Shown: positions 11,540 through 23,784 of the stretch, one piece after another
How positions within the stretch are numbered: position 1 is the stretch's first letter
How the letters are laid out: each line of letters begins with the position of its first letter
Assembly (NCBI RefSeq): GCF_041260155.1
Contig: NC_091942.1
Span: 3,586,501 to 3,650,500, forward strand
Source of the DNA: Ptychodera flava
Taxonomy: Eukaryota; Hemichordata; Enteropneusta; Ptychoderidae
DNA: 64,000 nt
Direction of reading: 5' to 3'
The notes under the pieces: model-generated
Databases searched by the model: none
What the model saw: the letters and a program-made list of their open reading frames with translations, nothing else
Told to the model about the DNA's origin: nothing
Translations under genes and position numbers: made by a program

Positions 11540-12150
11540 TACCATATTCCATGAAGTTTGATGCAGTACAATTGATGTGCATATGTATGATATAGGTCAA
11601 TGTCTTTGTACCAACTTTGAATGAAATCGGTTGAGATGTGCCTGAGTTATGGCTCCGTACATGAAAAAATCGTAACAAAATGGCCGCACGGCGGCCATAT
11701 TGGATCGTATCACAAAACAAATCAATGTGGATATGCATGGCATAGGTCAATGTCCTTGTACAAACTTTGAATAAAATCGGTTGAGATGTGCCTGAGTTAT
11801 GGCTAAGGACATGAAAAAATTGTAACAAAATGGCCGCCATGCAGCCATATTGGATAGGTCAATGTCCTTGTACCAACTTTGAATAAAACCGGTTGAGATG
11901 TGCCTGAGTTATGGCTTCGTACATGAAAAAATTGTAACAAAATGGCCGCCATGCGGCCATATTGGATCGTATCAAGAAAAAACAAATCGACGTGCATATG
12001 TATGACGTATGAAGTAATCCTTGTACCAAGTTTGAATGAAATTGCTCCAGGCATCTCTGAGATATCTGCGTGAACGGACGGACGGACTGACGGACGCATG
12101 CACGCATGCACGCACGGACGCACGGACATGACCAAACCTATAAGTCCCCC
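11540..12150. repeat. Tandem repeat with 112-154-bp units ending in (GGAC)n
   Basis: The block GGTCAATGTCYTTGTAC starts at about 11597, 11744 and 11856, with a degraded fourth unit near 12010. Each unit includes GAGATGTGCCTGAGTTATGG and AAAATGGCCGC followed by a short palindromic GGCCGC/GCGGCC region. The third interval is shortened by loss of about 35 bp. The array ends in GGAC/CGCATGCA simple repeats. ORFs on the minus strand here are repeat artefacts. Confidence 0.8.
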
Positions 12151-12483
12151 CGGACGGTGTTTAGAACTGCCTTATGCGACTTATGGCTTGCGCTTCGCCA
12201 AATCAGCGGCGTCACTTTTTGTCGTATTCGTCGCTTCAAATGCGCGTGCTACGCTTCGCATCAACAACACTGGGCACCAGGCGCTGAATTTCTGTTAGAT
12301 GACAATCACTCAATATGTGATTCTGCTTTCTCCTTTTATTGTGCTAAAACTATGGAGAAAATAACTGATAACGCAATTATCACAGATTGTGATGTCATAT
12401 AAAAAGTAGTTTGTGCTAAATTTTGCGCATACATTGTACCCAATCTCATGTATACCGCCCGCAGCGGGCGTTATTACTTAATT

Positions 12484-13190
12484 AAGGTAGAATGAAAACT
12501 TTTGATCAAACTTTCCTCAATGAAATTTCAAAAACTCTCCTTCTAAGTCAAGAATAAAAGCCAGGGATTACCTGCAAAGTTTGGTAGTAGAGAAACAAAT
12601 TAACAAAAAAATTACCGATATTTAAAATTCAAAATGGCCGCCATCCGCTTTAAAAATGAGTCCCACACATGGTGAGTCCCACACATGGTGAGTCCCACAC
12701 ATGGTAGGTCAGAAAGGACTTGTAAAAGTTTCAAGCCCGACAAAATGTCCCCGTGGCGTATTGAATAACAGTCAAGACTGCTAACTTAAATATGTATGGT
12801 GCCATGAAATTTCATCTACAGACATGCGAATTTGGCTCATACACAGAAATTTCCGAAGTCCTACACTTTTTTGGACTCTTATATTACACTGACTACCATA
12901 CACAGAACTTGCATTGAAAAGGTGACAGAAACAACTACCTTCATTTTGATACTAGGCCTACATTCAAGCTAAATCATTATTTCTGTCATCGTCCATTGAA
13001 ATTGTCGAAAAACTATTTAACTGAGTTGCAATGCATTGCAAAAATCAAATTTTCGAAAAATTAAAACCTTGAAAATTTTTCTCATTTGAAGAGCTTTAAA
13101 ATGAGCCCGAACACGTGGTAGATCAGTAAACAAATTGTAAAAATTAGAGAGTCTACATATATGTCCCCGAGACGCACTTTACCTTAAATT
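12484..13190 (-). repeat. Diverged interspersed repeat (MITE family E-like) with nested repeats
   Basis: Starting at TTAAGGTAGAATG, the sequence resembles the reverse of the repeat at 24194-24537 (CTCAATGAAATTTC, AAAATGGCCGCC). It is interrupted by a 16-bp tandem triplicate and by a segment (about 12800-13010) that matches 37380-37595 in reverse. Confidence 0.5.
12658..12705. repeat. 16-bp tandem triplicate
   Basis: Three perfect head-to-tail copies of GAGTCCCACACATGGT lie inside a larger interspersed repeat. Confidence 0.95.
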
Positions 13191-13199
13191 TGTAACATA

Positions 13200-14409
13200 T
13201 TGATAACACACAGAGACAATACAAAGTGAAGGATGCAGACGATAACGTCAATTGACGCAATACATCAAATACACAAGGTCATACCCGGAATTCGAACAGA
13301 ACACGGTACAAACTCGTGTGCGTGAATGGCGCTTAGAGAAATACGTGTATTTCCATGCGCATTTGTACGCATGGACTTTTTGGACCACCATCACGTGATC
13401 TCTTTGGCGTACTGAGAGCGCATCTGCAGGGCACATCGCGTCCTTTTGTATAATATTTGATGAAATTCACAGTTATTGCTAACAACGACACATGGGTGAA
13501 CTAAACGCCATCCTACTGTCCCATATCAACAAAGTAACAATTCTCGTATTTCATGGACTTTTCAAATCGAAGTGTTGCTCTTTGGTGCATAGCTGCACCA
13601 ATTTGACTACTTTGCTTGCGATGTTGATCACAACAGGGCATTGACATGCTGATAGATATTGTTCATTTTAATGTAAGCCAGTCTGAGAAAAGTGTCCACT
13701 TACAGACAACTGCAATAAATATTGAAACACCACATGACAGGAGTATGTTCAGAGCCCATTTAGTAATGCGATGCATTTTTGGTTGATGTGATCTCGAGTG
13801 ACTATAAGCGTCCTTAAGTCTTTCTTCGTAAATTAGGCCAATATTACATCACACAGCTTACGAAAGGAATGGCCACTGTTTAGCTTGAAAGCAACAAAGA
13901 AGAGGATAAAATGAGACTCAAGGAAGACTACGTAACTCCGCTACGATCTCACCAATTTTATTTTCTACCACAAAAATTATATTTTTCTACAGAAAGAGCT
14001 GTTTTATATGGAATAGGTATTGATGAATCGATAGCTTTTTCGATAAAAGGTATAAAATAAACAAATAAACAAACGAAAGAGTAATAAAACTACTGCACAT
14101 TACATAGAAAATTACGTAGAATTTATATGACGATGATGCGCTAAAAGTGATGGTCAAAGCTAGTCAACGACATCGATGTCATCGTCCGGTCACGGTAACC
14201 TATAGTTGAACTCAGTGAAGATTACTAATGGTTTCATGTGAAAGAAGCGTTACACATGTGAGTTGAATAAACTTTTGACTGACTTCACATTCCATGGTTG
14301 GTAAGCGTAAATTATGACTTTAGTGCACCTGTCACAGAATCCAATCCAGAACACCAACAACAAACCCTTACAGCGTCGTACAATCCGGTCAGGTTGATGC
14401 TCTCCTGTT

Positions 14410-14414
<5 letters not shown>
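13200..14414. other. Non-coding stretch
   Basis: No exon, RNA gene or repeat structure was recognised between the interspersed repeat and the GA microsatellite pair. Confidence 0.4.
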
Positions 14415-14488
<74 letters not shown>

Positions 14489-14523
14489 AAATTTCGGTCA
14501 CAAAATAGATAACAAGACATAAT

Positions 14524-14584
<61 letters not shown>

Positions 14585-14630
14585 ACATTTCGGTCACTAA
14601 ATTGATAACAAGTCATAATTGTGAAGCACA
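14415..14630. repeat. Duplicated (GA)n plus 40-bp flank
   Basis: Two GA runs (14415-14487 and 14527-14582) are each followed by nearly the same sequence (TTTCGGTCAC, then AACAAG and CATAATTGTGA). The microsatellite and its flank were duplicated as a unit. Confidence 0.9.
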
Positions 14631-15261
14631 GAGTAAAGTTTTTCCTCACACGTCTCATAGCCCTCATTCAAAGTTGTGTCCATGAAAATGTTTCCACTTT
14701 AAGTTCGGAAAAAATAGTTTGCATCATGCTCTGGCTGGTCGAAAAAAAAAACACCGTACACAAGAAGCTCTGGTCATCGTTATAAAAAAACGCAAAGGGA
14801 TTAACCGTTAAATCTTGATAGTATGGTAAGAATGCCCTTTTTCGCATCCATAATCGGCGTTCTTTTCCCGGTGTAACCAGACCACACTCATATAAACTTT
14901 TTGAAAAAAATCTTTTTTTATCTATATTCATTCTTGTCAGTATCTTTTGTAAAACCTGCAAGAATAAAAAAACAGTTTCAGGTTTCGACTCCTTGGGTTA
15001 TTTCCATATTTTACCAGCGCCCTCAATAAGATCAGGTGGTACACTATTATAGAGAAATCAGTATCAATCTTACACGCTTTCTCGGATATCAGGCTGGTTT
15101 TTATTACAGTGTAAATATTGCTTGGTCGTATAACCATACAGGACAAACAATTAAGTCGTTTCCAAAGTTTCCATGAAAGCAGCCTGAAGTTAGTTCTGTA
15201 AGCGCCGGAACAATCTCTCCGCTTCCCGTGATCAATAGAGGTCAAAACCTTTCATGCAGTT

Positions 15262-16335
15262 TTTTTCATTCATTTTTTCTTTCATTCATTCATTCATTTT
15301 ATTGCCATATTATTATGCATCAAATACACATCTAATGCCACAAAAAGGCAATGAGAAAAACAGAAGTTGCAAATGGTATATTGGCAATATGGAGCTAGAA
15401 ATATAGCTTTACGCTAGTCAAGCCTAGCCCCGCTTACTCAGTAATATATTACGTTATTAAGCATGTTAGGCTACTGTCTGGTGAATGGTGAAAACTCTTG
15501 TATAAAGAAAGAAGGAAAAACAAAATACATAGTCTGTCATTCTATACGACTTGCCTTAACTCTTGGTTGAAATAATAAACTTATTTGTACCAAGATATTC
15601 TTGTAGAAGGTGATCTTTCAGGTCCCTTATGAACTTCCACCTGGAAGTTAAGGATTTGATACGATTCGGTAAAGTGTTCCATAATTTCGCACCTGTGTAG
15701 GATATTGAGGATTGACCTGCAGAAGTATACATTCTAGGGAGTACTAAAGTCATGGCTGACTGTTGACGTGTATCATAGCACAGTGATCTACAACTTGGAA
15801 GTAATCTGATAGTGGATGGGGTACATTTTGATGATGTAAATCAAACATGAAAGTACAGACAAGTAATTTATAAAGCTTATTAACATCTAAAATACGTAAT
15901 TCATAAAACAAAGGTGAAGATGGCGCTCTGAATTCAGAAAATGTGATACATCTCATGCACATTTTTTGCGTAATGTAAATTTGTTTTAGATATGATGAAA
16001 ACGTATTTCCCCAAACTTCTAAGCCATACGTAATATATGGTTGGATAAATGACTTGTACAACAACAGTAGAATACTTTTCGGTACAAAAGTTCTTAATCT
16101 AAACAGTATACCAGCTTTCCTCTTAATTACTTCATTTACCTCGGTAATATGTGGTTTCCATGTAAGGTATTCATCAATAATTACCCCAACAAATGACGCT
16201 TGATGACACCGAATCAAAGGTTGATTTTTCACACACAATTCATCATATAAATACACGGTTCTACGTTTTTTGTGGAAAACTACATAGTTTGTCTTATTGA
16301 TATTTATAGTAAGCCTATTTTTCATCGCCAGGGTT
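15262..16335 (-). mobile_element. CR1-like LINE fragment, reverse transcriptase C-terminus
   Basis: On the minus strand, two frames (15750-16325 and 15556-15753) give a typical non-LTR reverse-transcriptase thumb and tail: NINKTNYVVFHKKRR, FVGVIIDEYLTWKPHI, LLLYKSFIQPYITYGLEVWG, then YTGAKLWNTLPNRIKS. A frameshift separates them near 15750. The 3' end carries an (AATG)n microsatellite (plus strand CATTCATTCATT, about 15270-15300). It is 5' truncated and has no YADD box. Confidence 0.8.
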
Positions 16336-16716
16336 GTCTAAATAGTCAGCTTAGCGCTTCCACCATTGCCGGGCATTCTTATTGTATTGACCTCTGGATA
16401 TTCCCTGTCCGAGCACTTCATTGTTTTCAGAGGCGGTAACCACTATTTCTGCCAACTTGGCTGATATGTCAACGGCATTGAGCTGGTTTTACACCTTCGT
16501 CCCGAGATGCACCCGAAGTATACCACTTGGTGGTAAACTTTTTAACCAAGAACGTAATTTGTATTTTCGATTTGCCTTATATACAATTTATTACAGTTCA
16601 CTGGTATGATGCCTCTTGTAGGGGAATGCCAGCGACAGGTCAAATTACAACAGAGTAACAAGAGACTTGAAGTCAATGGAGACAATTACCACTGCAATTA
16701 TTTTCATACGACATTA

Positions 16717-16905
16717 AAGGGACAAAGTCGGCCACTTTTAATAAATTTTGTTTGATACAAGATACTGCTCATATTGTTTGACATGTTGAAAGATAATGAA
16801 TGGGTGACCATGCATATATTCATTCGACCCTGGTTTTAGACACGATATATGAAACTATCGCGAAAATGAATTAATGGTCATGAACCAATAACTTTTATAG
16901 ATTAA
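16717..16905 (+). repeat. Interspersed repeat family B, copy 1
   Basis: Begins TTAAAGGGACAAAGTCGGCC and shares TTGACATGTTGAAAGATA, GGTTTTAGACACGATAT and CGCGAAAATGAATTAATGG with the inverse copy at 38044-38240. The arm that pairs with itself in the other copy is eroded here. Confidence 0.7.
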
Positions 16906-17459
16906 TTGAACTGCCTGTTGTTTTAATCTTTTAAACGTAGATGTATTCCCGACTATCGAGACATTAAACTCTATACAGGCACCATAACAGATACCCCAAA
17001 CAACTGCGATGATAGAATATGACCAATCAAGCAGGCGCTAGAGTCAAATAGTCAAATACAGCAAAGATACCAGACATACAGATGATGACCTTCTTTACGA
17101 TTCTAGGGGTCAGCGTCATAATCATGGAGAGATCTGCTTGAATAGGTGTTTTTATTTCGGTTAACAGGAACGGAAGGTGTTAAACAAACAACATTTAAAA
17201 GATTCGTTATCGATGACATCTGATGACATGAACTCGCACCATCCCGTTGCTGACACGCATCTCAGAGTTCCTCCAAGTCCGGCGGAGAAAACCAAATTGA
17301 ACACTGGTGGTGTGTTTAATTGGTCAGTTGGGTTTTGAATAAAAGTAGTCTAACACTGAAAGTCAAGTTATCTAATTTAGATTGAGGGATATTCGTTCGT
17401 ACGTTCTCAACTTATACTGAAGTACTATCGCTAACGGGTGTCTTTCTCTACAAATTCCA
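16906..17459. other. Upstream region of the carboxylesterase gene
   Basis: No coding sequence seen. Contains unique-looking sequence up to the TATA-like box. Confidence 0.4.
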
Positions 17460-17461
17460 TT

Positions 17462-17469
17462 TATATAAA
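17462..17469 (+). promoter_or_regulatory. TATA-like box upstream of carboxylesterase
   Basis: TATATAAA lies 218 bp upstream of the ATG at 17687. Between them, at about 17550, is GATAAGATAAAA, a tandem GATA-factor-type site often found at gut-expressed genes. Use of either site is inference. Confidence 0.3.
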
Positions 17470-17686
17470 TAATCGAATAAAGTGTCTGTATACACGTTTA
17501 ATTTGCAGAATTTCACTCATTCACATGACACCTTGAAAGCATTTGCCCTCGATAAGATAAAATTTTCTAGGTAAAAGGTTAATTACTTATTCGTTAAGGT
17601 AAATCATGGACTACCTTCAGTGTTTTGAACACGTATTTCGATATCTTACTTCAGTTGGCGCTCTGCTCCATCATTGAACCCACGCC

Positions 17687-20674
17687 ATGTCAGCGCTTCG
17701 TAACTGCTTGGCGATACTCGCCGGTTTGTGCGTCAGTGTTTCGGCGATTGATCTCGTCGTAGAGACAACCCACGGACCGGTCAGAGGCATTAGGTCCGAG
17801 GTGTCGGCACTTAATGTGACGTATTTCAGAGCCATACCGTACGCGGAGCCGCCGGTCGGTGACCTAAGATTCAGCAAACCGGTGGACAAGGAGCCATGGG
17901 ACCCGGATCATGAATTCGACGCAACAAAGTTCGGTGTGTCTTGTCCTCAACCAATGGAATACGGAGGATGGATGAAGGAAGTCCTGCCAAGCGAAGAAGT
18001 AGATGAGGATTGCTTGCAGCTGAACATCTATGTTCCCAATGAAGAGCCAGAAGAACCATACGCTGTCATGGTGTGGATTCACGGAGGGGGGTTTGTCATA
18101 GGACAAGGGATGCTCTACGAAAGTTCCGCACTTTCTTCCTTGTACGGGGTCATCGTGGTAACCATAAACTATCGTCTTGGTGCTCTGGGATTCATCTCGA
18201 CCAAAGATGAGCATCTGCCGGGTAATTACGGACTTCACGATCAGATTTTAGCCCTCCGATGGGTGAAGAACAACGCGGCTTTCTTCGGGGGCGATCCCAA
18301 TCGAATTACCATATTCGGCGAATCGGCTGGTGGGTTTAGCTGTTCAATTCTCTCCCACACTTCGCTCATACAGGGAGAGGAGCTTTTCCACAGAGCCATC
18401 TCTCAGAGCGGTACACTTTTCCCCGGGATCGTTCCCCCCGTGGATATGACCATTGGTTTTTCAGAAACGGTCGGTGAGAATTTGGGATGTGAAGATGTCG
18501 AAGACCACGCTAAACTGGTCGAGTGTCTGAGAGACGCCACATACGAAGAAATTGTTGAAGCCCAGGCGGGTACAATACTCGTTCCTGTCACCGACGACGA
18601 AATCATCACCGAACCTGTGGAAGATTTTGTACAGAATGGCGTCTTTAAAGACTACGACATTATGGTTGGTAGCAACAGCTTTGAAGGGACGTTGATGCTG
18701 CCGATTTTGCCTGATCCACTCGATCCAACCGATGACGGACTGGCTGAACCGGTGTTTAGGGCTCTCATAGCAGGGCAAGTGCACCTGTTCTTCGAGCAAA
18801 ACGAAGACAAGCTCACAGACGCCGCTCTTTTCCAGTACACAGAGTGGAACGATCCTGATAATGGGCACGTAAGGACAGAGAAGTACAACGAATTCTTCAG
18901 CGATTTAACGTTCCTGGCCCCAACGGTGGCCAACGCTCGTCTTCACGCTCCTCCTCCTCCAGATCCACCACAACCTCCCACTGATCTACCACCCCTGCCA
19001 ATTCCAATTCCTTTACCGTTTCCGGTTACTGGTATGCAGCTGAACATCCCGTCTAATGGACAAAGCAGAAACAGAAGTCCTAAAGATCGGCTGGCTGTGG
19101 AGAATCAGAAAAAGACTTACCACTACTTTTTCGATTTCCGCCCTAGCTTTTACACCGGGCCCTCGTACGTAAGTGGGGCCAGCCACGCCATGGAGATCCC
19201 GTTTGTATTCAGTCACACGCTTGAAATGCACGCCGCACCGTTCGTCAACACGACTATTCCAGCGGAGGAACTCTTCCTGAGTAAACAGATGTCATCGTAT
19301 TGGACCAATTTTGCCAAGTCTGGGTAAGTACACAGTCAATATTAGTCAATATTAAAATCGATATATGTTCAATGCCCCGCCCTCTCTCATCCGACGTTCC
19401 GTTAATGGGCAGGTTGAATATACTTATTCGGGGAGAATTATCAGACAGTATCAGTATTCGGTATATTGTAAATAGGTAGCACTTTGCTAGGTTGATGAGA
19501 ATATTCAATACCCGGCGAGTATCGGAGACGAATACGAACATGGACGGGAGAGACATGTTCAGTTTATTTTGAGAAACAAACAACGATAAAAAGCAAACAG
19601 GTAATGCAGATTGTCAAACCTGGATCTGCTTTTGTGAGTGTATGTTTCCGTTAGTGTGCCTACGACGTTCTATGGCCAAAACAAATACTATCAACACAGC
19701 TTCTATAATAGAAATCAGACATTCGATAACCTTATTCGATTGTGAACCCGAATCAGCATCGATAATAACTCTCTGTGGTAAGGTTCGACTAAATAATAAC
19801 CACAAGAACTGCAAACATGGTAAAGTCTTTTCGAACTGCACCATAATTTGTGACGTGGTGATTAAAGGGCCAGTACTGTAACTTTTGGCGATTTTTCACT
19901 TTTTTTTGTATTTTATGTCAATGGCAAGCTCTCGTTCTACTCCCGAATGCATGTTAAAATTTCCCATATTGAGCTCGGCAACATAGCCTTTATAGATGTA
20001 GAATATACTGTTATTAATTACATTTGAATTCTGGTCCGGACCACAATTCACCAGTCAACAGTAACAATGCAGTCTGCGCATGTACAGTCGAGATGACATG
20101 CTGAATACTGCGTATTTCAACATTTTTAGGGAATTGAACAGGGAACAGTACCTCACATTTACAAAAATAGTGGAACAAAAAAAATCAAAAGTTACGGTAT
20201 TGCATCTTGAAATTTAAGTACTCTCAATTTTATTGTGTTTACGAATAATGAGTATGTGGTTTGGAGGGTTGATAACGTTGACAAAATCCATACTCGAACT
20301 TAGATGCATGAGGCATTCCACGCTCTGTTTTCATGTTGAATTCTTTTCTCACAGGAATCCAAATGAACCAGACGGCAAAGAGTACATAAATGACGTTGAA
20401 TGGAAAGCATTTGACAACGAGGATCAGTACTTACATTCATTTCTTCCCGAATATGACGGAGGATAATAACGTCCGTATGGATATCAGACCTGAGTACACA
20501 ACATTTTGGCTTGACTACGCCATGAAACTGCTCAAAGACGAGCCGTGTGAGGAACCTGTAACAGCGCCACCTTGCGAGCCTTGTGATGTAAGCGGGAATG
20601 CCATGATTCTGCCTTGGAAGGTGTCGATTGTCGTACTTTTTGCATTTCTTACCACCATTATTTGTCACAGCTAG
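17687..20674 (+). CDS. Carboxylesterase/cholinesterase-family enzyme, probably GPI-anchored; frame break in exon 2
   Basis: Exon 1 is 17687-19323 and exon 2 is 20355-20674 (G-GTAAGT donor, CAG acceptor, phase 2). The signal peptide is about residues 1-20 (LAILAGLCVSVSA). The alpha/beta-hydrolase fold is intact: oxyanion loop HGGGF at 132-136, nucleophile GESAGG with Ser213, acid Glu333 in GSNSFEG, and base His500 in GASHAMEIPFVF. YGLHDQILALRWVKNN and the paired cysteines of EDCLQLN are family hallmarks. It would hydrolyse carboxylic esters at the cell surface or outside; the substrate is unknown. Residues 421-447 form an unusual proline-rich insert. Exon 2 opens in frame (NPNEPDG, then VEWKAFDNEDQYL), then needs a +1 shift near 20430-20450 to reach NMTEDNNVRMD and FWLDYAMKLL. 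The C-terminus is Cys-rich and then hydrophobic (VSIVVLFAFLTTIICHS), like a GPI-attachment signal. The break may be an assembly error, polymorphism or true pseudogenisation. Confidence 0.85.
19862..20217 (+). repeat. MITE family C, copy 1 (in esterase intron)
   Basis: TTAAAGGGCCAGTACTGTAA at one end and AAAAGTTACGGTAT near the other are imperfect inverted repeats. The internal GAATTCTGGTCCGGAC and AACAATGCA are shared with copies at 36583-36939 and 46733-47054. Confidence 0.75.
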
Positions 20675-21536
20675 ACGCTGCTTAGGAATAATGTATTTCA
20701 ATTCATTTTTCTGTTTATTCTAGCAGCCGTAAGGACACACAATCCTCAACAAAAAGTTCTCTAAGTGATTTTTGCTCATGTTCACATATTGCTTTTCTTG
20801 ACAAGAACGGAATGCCGTTATAAACAGAATGCCGTTAAAACGTGACAATGTGTACAATATACATATTGGCATGTTTTTAACGGCATTCTGTTTATCGTTT
20901 TGACACGTTCGAGCGACGGATCTAACCTGAACAAAAAATAGCTTAAAGTTTAACTCCCCCGCTACTTACATGTAACTGCAGTGATTTTAATCAGCGATAA
21001 CGACTTTATAAACAACTATCAGAAACATTTTACGATTTTCATTTTTCTTTAAAGTCTGTGTCGTGCATGTGTGTTCTGGCGTAAACCAAGCGGCGTCACG
21101 TTATAGTTAATGGATCTCACATTTTAGTCATTCATTATAAGCAACCAGCTTAATCAAGGATCAATATTCTTTGCGTACCACAGTTACCCTGTGGATCTTT
21201 ACTGTTTAATTTTAATGGCTTTTTTCAGCGCTTTTTCGAAGATAAAATATTCAAAAGCGCTTCACAAGTGAACAAGAAAAAATATGCAATGAACAAGAAT
21301 ATGATACGAGTAGAACCATAGACAAAAGACGAGAAGATGTTTGAAATGTAAAAAGCAATTCAATAAAAGCTTATCAGTGGAGTTGATAAAATTATTAAAA
21401 AAGAAATGCCACTCGCCACTCTTGTTGCATCATTCTGAACGCGATATAACTTACTAAACAGCTAATTTGGCATGCTATATAAGATTAAAGTATCGAATAG
21501 TCGAGATGAGAGCTCATGAGAGCGTGAACAAGAATT
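20675..21536. other. 3' flank of carboxylesterase, with hairpin
   Basis: No gene seen. It holds the 3' untranslated region, an inverted repeat at 20819-20897 and unique-looking sequence. Confidence 0.4.
20819..20897. repeat. Hairpin-forming inverted repeat
   Basis: AAACAGAATGCCGTTAAAAC and its reverse complement flank a roughly 28-bp AT-rich loop, making a near-perfect stem of about 25 bp. The motif GAATGCCGTTA is also duplicated just upstream at about 20810. Probably a tiny foldback element. Confidence 0.85.
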
Positions 21537-22560
21537 TCAGTAATGTCTTGATTCAAATATTGACGAATTCGTCGGGGGTTGTATGAGTCGTGACTGGCTT
21601 TTTGACTTGGTGACACGGTGTTCCATCGACAAGCTTGAATCATGATAACCTACCAGGTTACGAACCCTATCAACAATTTTGATGCTGTCACAACTAATTC
21701 GAACATGGTCACAAGTTAATTTGGCAAGCTGTTGTTTGGTACCAAAAGTCACAACTTCTGTATTCTTATCATTATTTTTTAACCTCTGTTCAAACGTACA
21801 ATTTTGAATATCACAAACACGAACACGTTTATATACGCATTCAGGTGATTTGGTTTGATCATTATCTCTCGGTGAAAACACTTTCAACACCATGACTGTA
21901 TAATAAATGACAGTTTGTTTATGACGTGGAACAATGTACTCGAATAAGCTGTAAACAGAACCGGTCCAAGGCAAGATACCTGTAGAACACCAAATCTGAT
22001 ACCATACTTTTCAGACAAACTGTCGGATATCAGTAGTCTTTGTGATCTGTTACTCAGATAAGATGCAAGCCAATTCAAAAACTGTGTTGTCTAAACCAAA
22101 TTCAGCCTTCATAGTGTTGAGCACGATTTGGTGATCTACTGTGCCAAAGGCAGATCTAGCAACGCCATCAATGCTACCTGTTGTTTTCCCATACACTGAA
22201 ATATGTCAGAAGTTACCCTGCTGAGTACAGTCTCAGTACTATGATATTGCCTGTATGCAGAGTGACACACAGGTAACGGGCCTTTGCTTCATTAGAGCTA
22301 GCTGTTAATTGGTCAAAGACGACCCGTTTAAAAGGCTTTGAAACAAAGCTTTAATAAGTTACTAACCGGTAATCTGGAGAGATATGTACCAGCACCTGGC
22401 TTTTTGTATTACTATAGCTTCCTTCTAAATATCGGGAAAAAATGCAATTTTGAAAAGAACAGTTCAACATACAAGTGAATATCGGAAGTAATTCTTCGAC
22501 ACACTCTTTGAGTAACCAGATTGTAATGGAATAAAGAGTATTGTCCATGAAAAAGAATAT
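21537..22560 (-). mobile_element. Degraded CR1/L2-like LINE, reverse-transcriptase core
   Basis: Minus-strand frames, broken by stops, keep reverse-transcriptase blocks in order: LLPIFTCMLNCSFQNCIF, then (22260-22330) a block with SKPFKRVVFDQL, then WLASYLSNRSQRLLISDS, FGVLQVSCLGPVLFTAYSS (the GVPQGS block, mutated), and NTEVVTFGTKQQ further on. The order and strand are consistent with one decayed insertion. Confidence 0.7.
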
Positions 22561-22596
22561 TGTCCATGATGACGTTATTGTACAACAATCTCATTT

Positions 22597-22811
22597 TAAC
22601 ACGATTGTAACTAATTTGGGATGATTGGATGGTGAAGTAATGCCGATTTAATCTGCAAATGTAATCTCATCTGCTTTTCTTTTTACATTACACACTTGTT
22701 TTTATGAATAATTTGCGATATTGCAACATCCAGCTTTACGTCATCTAACACTTTTGAGAAATTTGAAAAATATGAAAATCCAATTATCCCAAATTAGTTC
22801 AAATCGTGTTT
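22597..22811. repeat. MITE family A, full copy (terminal inverted repeats about 35 bp)
   Basis: Ends ACACGATTGTAACTAATTTG and CAAATTAGTTCAAATCGTGT are inverted repeats. The interior matches 62749-62961 almost base for base. About 215 bp and non-coding. Confidence 0.9.
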
Positions 22812-23784
22812 TTTTCACTTAGCCAAGGCATGGCTGTACAATTGAGAATATTATTTATTAAGATTCATAAAGGACCAGCCTTTGGTAAAAAAGTACCGCT
22901 TTTTCTTGTTTTCACAGACCTCCCACAAAAACGCTCCTTTTCATGAGTTTTGGAAGACGCATAGGAACCTATTTTACCTGAGAGAGCCACCAACAGGAGT
23001 GGTTGGTGGTCGCATAAGGGTCAAAGAAAAAAACAGTATTATTCTCCCTGGTAAATTGACGAAGTAATTAGCAAGATTCCCAAACACAACTTTTCCCTGG
23101 GTTACCAACAAATCGCGAAATTCGAGCAACTCATATTGCTACAGAGACTGGAAGATCCGTCGCCTAGAGAGCGCCCTCGAGCGACGGATCTTTCAGTCTA
23201 ATTGCAATAATGCTTGCGAATGAGTACTGCTGCATGTTGTATGCATTTCAGTGGTCGTGGCTGCTTCATCTTCGAACGTTTTGGGAGAACTGGGATATCT
23301 TGTTTAGCCCTGTAAATACGGTAGACCAAGTTCTGAACAGTGGAACTGTATCGCAGTGGTCATGAAGTGACCACAAACTTTTTGTCATTCCTCAACTGTA
23401 CAACCTCCACAGTTAGAAAACCCAGTGTTTTTAAAAAGGATCAAAGTGTCTTGCCAACGGGCTGAAGGACCTCCCTCGCTGAGTTGATTGTCAACGGAGG
23501 ACCTTTGTAAAAGGTATAGACACATATGACTGTCAGACTGATTGAGGAAATTTTACAGTGATATAAATGCTTCGCCAAAGATACTGTCTTTAGCAATGGA
23601 CTTTGGAAAAAAAAACTTTAATTCTCTCGAATGGGATTACATCATGGAATGCAACATCTTTGGTTTTGGACCCAAAGTTAAATAATAATTCATAACCTAG
23701 TTAATTACACAGATCTGTGTAGCTGTTTGATGAACAATGGTTTCTGTACTGGTTTCACCAGATAGCCTCCATGTCACCTTGAGG
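22812..23784. other. Non-coding stretch with a short hairpin
   Basis: No gene recognised. Contains a 19-bp-stem inverted repeat at 23143-23199. Confidence 0.4.
23143..23199. repeat. Inverted repeat with GCGACGGATC arms
   Basis: AGACTGGAAGATCCGTCGC pairs with GCGACGGATCTTTCAGTCT around a 17-bp loop. The arm motif GAGCGACGGATCT also occurs alone near 20911, suggesting a dispersed element. Confidence 0.8.

Noticed and set aside
11511..12402. Several 80-110-residue ORFs on both strands
   Set aside because: They repeat the same peptide because they lie in a tandem repeat; no domain features.
14298..14667. ORFs with (RE)n and (SL)n runs
   Set aside because: Translations of the GA microsatellites.
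17864..19231. Antisense ORFs opposite the carboxylesterase
   Set aside because: Shadows of the coding strand; the plus frame has the full catalytic signature.
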